Source: Nansenia antarctica
Taxonomy: Eukaryota > Chordata > Actinopteri > Argentiniformes > Microstomatidae
DNA: 64,000 nt
Direction of reading: 5' to 3'
NCBI GenBank assembly: GCA_963989245.1
Contig: OZ022339.1
Location: forward strand, 24,719,262-24,783,261
Each line of letters begins with the position of its first letter. The stretch's first letter is position 1. The notes beneath the pieces were generated by a model. It saw only the letters and a list, made by a program, of their open reading frames with translations. It searched no databases and was not told the origin of the DNA. This document shows, in pieces, positions 11,085-21,561 of this stretch. Both the position numbers and the translations under genes were made by a program.

Positions 11085-11830
11085 AGCAATGAAGTCACGA
11101 AGCCATGAATGAGAGAGAGAGGGAGGGGATTTCACTGAGGCGGCAATGAATTAGTTGCAGTTACATGAAGTGACAAGGAACAGAGTGTTGACACGCCATC
11201 TAATCCCTATATTTATGTTCACTTTTTATATTTCTTAATTTTATGCACAGATACTATAATTAACTCAGTGATAGACTCAGAGAAGGAGGAGTGGGAGGCA
11301 GCTGGATGTACAGTATGTAGGAAGTCCAATTGAGTAAGGTGGGCTGGCAGAGTGATGTGTATTCGTCCTGAGTTTGCAGTTTAGCAAATTTAAGCACAGA
11401 CTGTGTCGGCTCACCGACTGCCACTTATTTGCTATTGTCACACATCACAGACTGACAAGAAATGTTATTTTTATTTGCTAATGCATAATGTATTAATGAC
11501 TGTGGAGGAATGTTACTGGAATGTTCCTTTCCACAACTCTTCTCATTTTGCCACCTCCAAGAACTTTCACTTCAAAGTTCAACCCCCCCCAGCCTTGTGC
11601 AATGTACTGCAATATATGGTCAGGTTAAACCCGTTAATTTATTCAAGATGGTTTTGTATTGTTTCATTGTCATGGGAGGGGGGGGGGGGGATTTTCTTTT
11701 TCCAGAAAATGTACAATATCTATGTATAAAGTATGGGGTCTCTGCATTTGTAATCTGTGACGGTATTGTGTGGCTTTTTGCTGTTTGATCTGGGATAAAC
11801 ATTTATATTGAAAGGTATTTTGTTTTGTCG
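11085..11830 (+). other. tmem87a: tmem87a 3' UTR region
   Basis: Sequence after the stop codon with no further coding signal. It has a G-run at 11676-11690 and C-rich 11581-11590. I saw no AATAAA; GATAAA near 11793 and TATAAA near 11727 are the closest variants, so the end is approximate. Confidence 0.45.
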
Positions 11831-11839
11831 TGATTATTG

Positions 11840-12220
11840 AACACCCTCCCAACATGTAAACAGGCCCTCAAAACCCACCTCTTCAACATTTAAACAGGCC
11901 CTCAAAACCCCACCTCTTCAACATGTAAACAGGCCCTCAAAACCCCACCTCTTCAACATGTAAACAGGCCCTCAAAACCCACCTCTTCAACATTTAAACA
12001 GGCCCTCAAAACCCCACCTCTTCAAGCTCGCCTTCACCAGTTAACCCTCTCCCCCTCCCCTTCCCATGTGTCCCCAGCACTACCTTAATTAAGCCCCTAT
12101 ACTTTCTTTTATTTATCTTTTGTGTCTTTTTATTATTACTACTCAATCTTTTTCAGTTTGTAAAGTGTCTTTGAGTGTCTAGAAAAGCGCGATATAAGTC
12201 TAATGTATTATTATTATTCA
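11840..12220 (+). mobile_element. LINE 3' end containing a 32-34 bp tandem array
   Basis: About five units of 'aacaggccctcaaaaccc' plus 'cacctcttcaacat' at 11862-12023. Each unit reads as KQALKTHLFN, a typical last block of fish LINE ORF2. It is followed by 'tctagaaaagcgcgatataag' type sequence and a (TTA)n tail near 12207-12218. Confidence 0.65.
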
Positions 12221-12281
12221 AGTGGTGAAAAAATGCCCTCGTGCATTATAGTCTGATACATCATTCTGTATGCGTCCTCAG

Positions 12282-12766
12282 TATGGAAGCATATAGCTGA
12301 CTAAATTCAAATGCTAATGCAATATGAGATTGAATGAATGAATGGACTTTATTGTCATTGCTACAGTACAGGTACCAAACAACGAAATTAAGGAAGATTG
12401 CAATTGCATGTTCCACTTTTGCATGCATTCTTTCAGACAAAATTCAAATGCAATTCTAATGATTTGCATTTTCATTTTCATGTACCCATATGCTATTTTG
12501 GGATTGCAAAGTCATTTGCACATTAGAATGAACTTTTGAATTTTGTCAGCTACAAAGCAGTGCATGACTTTGTGAAATGGCTTTGCATTATAATTTTAAT
12601 ATTGACAGCGAATGTGCACATAGGGTACATGAAAATGAAAATGCTAATCATTAGAATTGCATTTGAATTTGAATATTGTCTGAAAGAATGCATGCAAAAG
12701 TGGAACATGCAATTGCAATCTCATATTGCATTAGCATTTGAATTTAGTCAGCTATATGCTTCCATA
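12282..12766. mobile_element. 485-bp palindromic MITE upstream of vps39, with 6-bp target duplication
   Basis: TATGGAAGCATATAGCTGAC at the left pairs with its near complement at the right, and pairing continues over most of the element. CCTCAG flanks both sides (12276-12281 and 12767-12772). A (TGAA)n LINE/SINE tail (about 12332-12398) sits in the left arm only, so it inserted after the palindrome. Confidence 0.8.
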
Positions 12767-12772
12767 CCTCAG

Positions 12773-13366
12773 CGCCCCGTGCGCTCGTGAGTGAACCTCC
12801 TGTTCTAATTCGTCCCTCGTGAACGTCCTGACTCCAGTCACGTGCCTGTCACCGCTCAGCCGTCATAACAACAAGAGGAACTAGACCAGCTAGCAACTGC
12901 CCGACAACCACAGCGCTAACGACCAGTTTAGCTGCTACTTTTCTTATTTCATTGTAAAAAAAAAGATCTACTTACAACTCACAGTCGGTAATAGTCATAG
13001 GGATTAGACGAGCATGGGATGAGAGGGTATTCACCTTAGCTAGTTGGCCAGCTAGCTACAGTCGTTTGCCAGCGTGCCAGTAGATGGGAGCTAGCCAGCT
13101 AGCTTGCTACCACTGCTTCTAGCTAGCTGACCATCTCGGGACTCCGGGCAAACACTCATGGGGTCGACGAGTGACAGATGTACTGTCCTGTCATCCGATG
13201 GTCGGTCTGTTCAGTAAGGGAAGCATGGCAGACTGTTAGGCGTGCCTTTGTATGTTGTCGCCGTTTGTTTTGGTTGTGGGCATCTGTCATCCAGATCTCT
13301 AAACAGCCGTGTTCATCAACTGGCTATTTGCTTTATCAGTTATTGAACCAACAGTAAGATTCAACC
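12773..13366 (+). promoter_or_regulatory. vps39: vps39 5' flank and 5' UTR
   Basis: Moderately GC-rich sequence between the palindromic MITE and the vps39 start codon. It contains GTCACGTGCC (12837-12846) and several 'agctagc' words. I see no TATA box at a convincing place and cannot locate the transcription start. Confidence 0.5.
12837..12846 (+). promoter_or_regulatory. vps39: CLEAR-like E-box (GTCACGTGCC)
   Basis: Matches nine of ten bases of GTCACGTGAC, the CLEAR motif bound by TFEB/TFE3 in promoters of lysosomal genes. It lies 521 bp before the vps39 start codon. Lysosomal control would suit a HOPS subunit; this is inference from the motif alone. Confidence 0.4.
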
Positions 13367-16300
13367 ATGCATGACGCCTACGAGCCTGTCCCTATTCTGG
13401 AGAAGCTGCCCCTCCAGATCGACTGCCTTGCGGCCTGGGGTAAGTTCTGAAGTCAGCTAGTGAGCTAGCAGAGCGGTCTCTTTCTCCTTGACGGGCCCCA
13501 GGAAACATTCAATTGTTTGAAGTTGCGACGAAAACAAAACCTTGCTGCCCGGCCAGTTATCTTGTTTTGCTATTGATCTATTTGTTTAAAAAAAGTTGGA
13601 CGGTGATTTGAGGTGGCAGTGTAATCTGGCTGCTTTAAACAGAGTGACAATGACAAGGAGCCTATCTGGCACCTATTGCTGGGGAGGAGACAGACTCAGA
13701 CATACCTTCGTGGTGGTGTTACCTACCTGGCTATTACTGTTCTCCATAATGTTCCTCAGAGTGTATTGTTAAACTATTGTTGCCTTTCTTACCTTATGTG
13801 CACAGAGGACTGGCTTCTTGTGGGAACGAAACCAGGTCATCTACTCCTCTACAGAATTAAAAAGGATGCAGGTGAACGAGACTATGAGATGTCTGTGTGT
13901 GAAGGTTTTAGTTTGTGTGTACAGCATGTGTAAGGGGTAGAGGGTTACAATAAAAAGTCCTGTCCCGTTTTGTGTGAAGGATATGGATGAAATAGTTCAA
14001 CCTATCCTCCCTCCCTTTCCCATAGGTACTAACAGGTTTGAAGTGACACTTGAGAAATCCAATAAGAACTTCTCAAAGAAGATTCAGCAGGTACACAGGT
14101 TGAATGAAGATGACACCTTTTCATGTTGCTTGCAAGTATATGACATAAATGTAAAGTAAAGAATTGACAGATTAACCAGTCTGATGCTCCATTATCCATT
14201 ATCACCTCATCTTGTCTCCTTTTTTCCACAGCTTTTTGTGGTGTCACAGTACAAGATCCTCGTCAGTCTCCTAGGTAAAACCAATTTCCTTAAAGAACAA
14301 GGTTGTTGTTGTTGATGTGAGCTTTAGGATGCCACCAAAACATCCCATTTCAAAAACAGTTTTTTCCCCTCTGCTATAAGGACTCAACACCTGACTCACT
14401 GCACTAACCCTGCCAGATGTACTGCACTTTATAAGTTGTACATATTGATTATGTTTTTGTCTTGTGGTTATGTGTGTACATTGTCCATTGTGATAGTTGT
14501 GTGTAATGTGTGTATGTTTGATGTAATTGACACTGCTGTATTGAGCTTTTTTCCATCTGTACCGACAACAAATTCCACCGACCTAGGTCGTGTGGTCTTT
14601 TAAACGATTCATTCATTCATTCATTCATCAGTATATAGTATGTGCTATTCCTCTTTTTTTCCTACAGAAAACAACATCCATGTCCATGACCTCCTGACCT
14701 TCCAGCAGATCACTGTGCTGTCAAAGGCCAGAGGGGCGACTCTCTTTGCTTGTGACCTGCAGGTGAGTAGTAGTAGAGAGTAGTCGCTGTGATCGCTTTG
14801 CAACAGGGTTCCCGCGCTGGCCTTAAAAAGCCTTAAAGTCTAAATTCCAGCAATCCAATTTACAAGGCCTAAAAAGGTCCCAAATTTCAGTTATTCGCTC
14901 TAAAAATGAGGTGCTAGGTCTTTAAAAAGAGATCCTGCAAGGAAATCAGTCCGACCACATCTATTTACGTGGAAATTAATCAAGTTGGAACCCCAAAAAA
15001 TGCCAATTTGCTTCCTTTTTTGTCTGTATGGCAGTGAAATCCCTAATTTCATCACCTCGAGGATGACAAAAAGCTATCATATGGTGGCGCGAATAGGTCT
15101 AAAATGATATTCAAAGAGGTCTAAAAAAGTAAAGTCTGAAATGGCCTTAAATTCGACTTGTTGAAACTTGTAGGAACCCTGTGCAAGTTGTTTCGGTGCA
15201 AAAACAAGTCTTTTGTATCTCACTCTGTTTCCCCTCTCCTCTCTTCAGCAGTCCAGCTCAGGAGATGCCACGTTGCGAATGTGTGTTGCAGTGAAGAAGA
15301 AACTTCAAATGTACTACTGGAAGGACAGAGAGTTCCATGAGTTACAGGTGAACGTGGAAGATAAGATGGGGCAGACAGATAAGGGCGTAATAAAGGGAAA
15401 TGCAACCCTCATATGTATAGAAATAGTTTCAGCCAAAACCCTGAATGTTATTTTTTTGTTTGTCTGACAGGGAGACTTCGCTGCACCTGATATTCCCAAG
15501 TCCATGGCCTGGTGCGAGAACTCCATCTGTGTGGGCTTCAAGAGAGACTATTACCTGATCCGGGTAAGTCTGTCTGTGTCTGCGTCTGCGTCTGTGTGTC
15601 TGTCATGTGTTTTTGTAGAGGTATACCCCCCCCCTCCCCGTTTGTTAACTCTGTGTTCTATGTGCTCATGTTATCTGTTGCTTGTTGTTTTGTGTTTTTT
15701 CAGTTTCTCCCATATTGTCAGCGTGTTTGAGCCTCGGAAAATATTATTATTATTATTACCTGAGGAGAGGAGTCTTTGTTATCGTTACCCACCGTATCCT
15801 CAGACTGTCTTCTGTCTTCTGGTCTTCCAGATGGACAGCCGCGGCTCCATAAAGGAGCTCTTCCCCACTGGGAAGCAGTTGGAACCTCTGGTTGCCCCAC
15901 TGGCTGATGGGAAGGTGGCAGTTGGTCAGGATGACCTCACAGTGGTGCTGAACGAGGAGGGTATCTGCACCCAGAAGTGTGCCCTGAACTGGACAGACAT
16001 CCCCATCGCCATGGGTACGTAGAAGATTGTCTTCATTTATAATCATGTTCAAGCTATGTAAAAAAATGTGTTCACATGGCTTCTTCACAAGATTTTGCTC
16101 AGTGTCCTTCTTGTCTTGTAATAATAATAATAATAATAATAATAATGCATTTTATTTGTATTGCACTTTTCATTCAAAAGAATCTCAGAGTGCTAGAGAG
16201 AGAAAAAAACAACAACAACAACCGTAAAAAAGTTAAAAAAAAAACAACCTAAAAACAAACAAAGTTAAAAACATAGTGAAAAGCAAACAAAATAAATCAC

Positions 16301-19300
16301 AAGAATGAACACTACACATGAAGAAATCAGTAGGCAGTATGAGCATTCAGACATAGCCTGTGACTCATTGTTCTGCTCATTAAGGGTTTTGAACTCGATA
16401 ACGAACTCTCCACTTGCTCTCTTTTTTCCTTCTTCCCTTGTCATAAGTTTGATGACATTACCAGGGTACCCGCGGTGTCTTGAAAAGTATTAAAAGTTGA
16501 TAAATACATTTTGGGAAAATGAAGACCCTTAATAAGTATTAAAAAGTCTTATCACGATTTTAGGAGGTCTTGAATTTCGTAGCTATTTGTCCAAAGAGTT
16601 TGAGTCCTAAAAACTTTTAGTAAAAGTTCGTGAATGTATTAATTTTATTAAAAAACAAAGATGAACCGGAAATTCTGTTGTATGATAGTGGTCTAGTACC
16701 GTATTTTCCGCCCTATAAGGCGCACTTAAAAGTCCCAAAAAAAAAAAAAAAACGACAGTGCGCCTTATAACCCGGTGCGCCTTATAACCCGGTGCGCCTT
16801 ATATATGGATCAAAATGTAAAAATTACATGACCAATATTTTTTTTTTTATAATAATACAATGTTTCAGTACGACTGGTAAACTACAAAGCCGCACCGCTT
16901 GCAGCATTACGGTAATCAGTAAACGACGGCCGCCATCTTGGAATCTCCGCGAATGCTATGCTTGTGGTGGGTTAACATAATTCACCCCCGGAACTAATAG
17001 TTGGGAGTATTGTTCCGTACGGAGGGTTAAGTGGGTGGTACTGAGTTTTAGTTCCTGTTTTAAGTGTGTGATAACAACTGGTTCATGTCTGTCAATAAAC
17101 GTCTAGCTGTTAAGACTAAACAGAGTTTCCGAGGGAACAAAGTGAGATTCTTGGTGCTTTCAACTTGAAGTTTTAAAGTACCCACTCGATATAATAAACA
17201 ACAGTTTAACGATCACTAAACACTTATCATTTGTGTATTGGATTCATTATTCTCGTTTGCCGGAGGCTACCGGTAAGGGAGGGTTGATTTGTAAACATAC
17301 TTTCGTTTTAGCTCGTGTTCAAAAGCAAGAACTGTGTGTTCATCTAGTTATGTGTAGTTATGTGTTTTTAGCATGTCGATGTTCTCCCAGTATGTTGTCA
17401 TGTTATTAAAATACAGTTTACACCTTCGTAGCGATGTGTTTTGTTAGCTGTTAGCCGCTAGCAGCGTTTGAGATGAACCAACATTCAAATACGCCTGTCG
17501 TGTTCAATCTTTCTCTGATTTGAATGTATGACACATCATTTGAAAGCTTACAATCTGTAGTTTAAGCATGTGTAAAAACTGAAAAAGTACGTTGCACATT
17601 TCACCAGGAGCTGTCACATATTGGTTGTTGGTTATAATTGTATAGCCTATTGGTTGTTTTCTGGTGTTGTTTTGCTCTGTTTGTAGTCTACTTGATGTAT
17701 TTTTATCAGCTGTTAAATCACCACAGCGGTTAATCCACTAATAGAGATAATAGCAGATTGAAAATGCTTGTAGCTAACTACTCTATATCTCGTGGTTGCA
17801 GCTATTGCGAATTGCTATTCACGCGAGTCAGCTGTGAATCACCGCAGGTCCTTGACGCTTGTTGCAAAAATGGATGACGAACGGCTGATACTTGAGGTGG
17901 AAAAATATATATTTTTGACAGTGGAGCAGGTAGAACGTTGATGGTGACAACGCTCAGGTGGAGCTTGGACAACGGGAAGTTGACACAACACCGATGGAGA
18001 GGTGACGCAACGCAGTAGGTGGAGCTTGGGCGTAACGCAACCCCAGTCAAACGTTTGACTGCAGTATCTATTCTATGCGCCTTATAAGCCGGTGCGCCTT
18101 ATAAGCCGGTGCGCCTTGTATATGAAAACATTTCTAAAATAGGCCATTCATTGAAGGTGCGCCTTATACTCCGGTGCGCCTTATAGGGCGGAAAATACGG
18201 TAGTCTATTGCAAACTAAACCTGTTAAGTTAAAGGTGTCACTGATGTAAACGGTTACAGCTCGAAGTGGCAGTGAGGTCTGGAAAACTATTGACAAGGTC
18301 TTTAAAAAGTCTTAGAAAGGTATTGAAATTAACCTCAAGATTCCTGTTTATACCTTGATTACGTTTCCGCTGTAAGAACACATGGTATATGCAGGGTATT
18401 ATCAGTTTGACTAGGAAACTGGAGCGGAAGATATGCTAATGTGGGTGTAGCCTTTTCTCCATGACTTAATAATGACCACAGGACATGTCCGGTTTTCGAA
18501 TGAACTTGAGGACACAAGAAAAAAACTTTGTTGTTGAAGGGCTCTTTTTTTTCCTAGGGCATTGAGATGCAGAAACAACCGTATAAAAATGGGAAATGAA
18601 GCCATCTTGAAGCTGTACAGTTTCAAACAGTTTTCAATTTCCTCGTTTTGACTGAGTCTTTTCGGCATGAGTAATGGCAGTGAGAACTGGCCAGCGGCAG
18701 CACCGATACCCCCATACTTCCTGGTCATCAATCTGCATGACTGGCTTATTAAGGCTGCCTGGGATCTTCCCCTGGGCAGAGTCTGTCCCCCGTCCAGATT
18801 CTCATCCCAAGCTTATCTGTGGAGCCAGCTCCAGCAGGATTTCCTGCCCCACTAGCCTAAAAGTCTCCCAATATCCCCACATAAGCAAGCGTCATTTGGA
18901 CTCCCTCTAAAATGTATACTCACTGACATAAGACGGTTGGATCCCAAGGTTGTTGGGCCTTGTTTTGTGCAGGGTTCCCGTGCTGGTCTTAAAAAGCCTT
19001 AAAGTCTCAAATCTAGCAATCCAATTTACAAGGCCTAAAAAGGTCTTACATTTCAGTTATTTGGTCTAAAAATGAGGTGCTAGGTCTTAAAGAGATCTTG
19101 CAAGGAAATCAGTCATGTATGGCAGTGAAATCCCTAATTTCATCACTAAAAAAAGGTCTAAAAAGGTCTTAAATTTGACTTGTTGAAACTTGTAGGATCC
19201 CTGTTCTGTGGTCCTCTGTGGCTCTGTTTGTAGAGGCCGTTGTAAAGCGCTTTGGATAAAGGCGCTATATAAGTGCAGTCCATTTACCATTTACCATAAA

Positions 19301-21481
19301 CGGCATATATTTTGTAACTAACACTAGATGTGGACTTCCCTCTTCTGTTATGTCCAGAGCACCAGCCTCCCTACATCATCGCTGTCCTTCCCCGGTACGT
19401 GGAGATCCGCACGTTTGAGCCCCGGCTGCTGGTCCAGAGCGTGGAGCTGCAGAGGCCTCGCTTCATCACGTCAGCAGGGTGAGAGAACCTTGTCCTTGTC
19501 CTTGTCCTTGTCACCCCTCAACAAACAGGGTTCCACAGTAACGCTTGCCCGCTTGCCCGGAGCAAGTTAAACATTCGCCGGGTTTATTTGCGCAAGCCCG
19601 ACGACGCTGCTGGATCCTGGATCTGTTTACCTGTGTGCAGGAAGAACAACAGACGGCGCAGGCGCCAGACCAGACTAGATGATCGCGGAGTGAAGATATT
19701 ATCAAAGCGTACGGGACTGTCGATCACCCGTCGCATCGCCTACGCTTTGATAATATCTTCACTACGCGATCATCTAGTCTGGTCTGGCGCCTGCGCCGTC
19801 TGTTGTTCTTCCTGCATCCAGGTAAACATATCCAGGATCCAGCAGCGTCGTCGGGCTCGCGCAAACAAACCTGGCATTTACATTTGCCCCGGGCAAGCGT
19901 TACTGTCGAACCCTGACATACCAGTCTCCTTTCTGGGTCGGCAGGTCTCATTCTAAACCAGTTTTGCGTTGTGTTATCCTGAATCCATCCATCTCTTCAA
20001 ACAGAACAACACACCTGTCGTCATGTAAAACAAACGCTCCACTGTTCTTCCTCTCCCTGTGTCCCAGGCCCAATATCGTGTACGTCGCCAGCAACCATTT
20101 TGTGTGGCGCCTGGTCCCCGTGTCCATCGCGAGCCAGATCAGACAACTTCTGCAGGACAAGCAGTTTGAACTGGCCCTGCAGCTGGCGGTGAGGAATACC
20201 ATCACTAACTAATACCATCACTAACTCCAGAGCTGCAGAGGAGGGTTACAGTTAATATCATTATTCGGTTGTTAAGTCTGACGTCATGTGTGACGTTTAG
20301 CAATTTCCAGGTCCAAATAAAAAATTCCCCGCACCAGAGTACCAGTGTACTAAAGCGGTAGAATGACAGTTCAATCGTTTTTTAGACTGGGATCTATTCA
20401 TACAACAAGGGACACAGCACTTTCCTTTTTTCCCATATTGTCAGCGTCTTTGAGCCTCGGAAAAGCACTATACAAATATAATGAATTATTATTATTACTG
20501 AGGCATTTCGAAGAGAGCGCCTCAGCCAACGTTGAACCCGGAAGCACGTCACGACTTAACAACCCAATTATATTATTATAATTATGGCTCCGTAGATAAG
20601 CTTGGGATGAGAATCTTGATGGGGGATAGACTCTGCCCAGGGGAAGATCCCAGGCCCTTAATTATATTATTATATTATTATCATTTTATTTAAGTTAAGT
20701 TAAGAGAGAACAGGACATTCATTGTTGTCTTGATTTGGTATCCCTGCATTTGAGCACTGTTAATTAGCTATCTCTAATCTCTGCTTGCTGAGTTTAGTTT
20801 TTTTTTTTAAGAATTTAAAATCAGGCGTTCAGGTGGTTCAGTTCCCAAGAGGCGTTTTCAGAGGGCTACGACAAGTCTGTCATTATTTGTAATGGTACGA
20901 CCCACGCTATACCCACCCCCCCCTCTCCCTCTCCCCACCCCCCCTCTCCCTCTCCCCCCCCCTCCCCTCTCCCCACCCCCCCGTCTCCCCCAGAAGATGA
21001 AGGACGATGCTGACGGTGATAAGAGGCAGCAGATTCACCACATTCAGAACCTATACGCTTTCAACCTCTTCTGCCAGAAGAGATTCGACGACTCCATGCA
21101 GGTGTTCGCCAAGCTCGGCACAGGTGAGGTTTGACCCATTTACCTACCGTGGTCGTCTATCTACAGTACAAGTTAGAGTTGGAGGCTATAGTGAGTGACC
21201 TTCTTTCGTCCCACAGATCCCACCCATGTTATCGGGCTGTACCCTGACCTGCTCCCCTCAGACTACCGCAAGCAGCTGCACTACCCCAACCCCCTGCCCA
21301 CGCTGTCTGGAGCGGAACTGGAGAAGGCGCACCTGGCTCTCATTGACTACCTGACACAGGTAGGTGTTTGTGGTATTACTAACAGGGTTGAAATCCTTGA
21401 AAGTTTGTGAATTTGAGAAAAAAAAATCAAGGTCTTAAACGTTTTTGAAAATAGACATGGGTCATTGAAAGTGCTTGAATT

Positions 21482-21561
<80 letters not shown>

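Larger units (their letters stand above)
13367..20188 (+). other. vps39: vps39 exons 1-10: CNH beta-propeller domain
   Basis: Residues 1-320. Recognisable blocks are LLVGTKPGHLLLYRI, NRFEVTLEKSNKNFSKKIQQ, GSIKELFPTGKQLEPLVAPL and YIIAVLPRYVEIRTFEPRLL, all near-identical to vertebrate VPS39. Exon 6 has a CAGCAG double acceptor (15246-15251). Intron 7 (15564-15830) is 267 nt with no in-frame stop. The CNH propeller is the part of the family linked to Rab7 or membrane contact. Confidence 0.93.
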
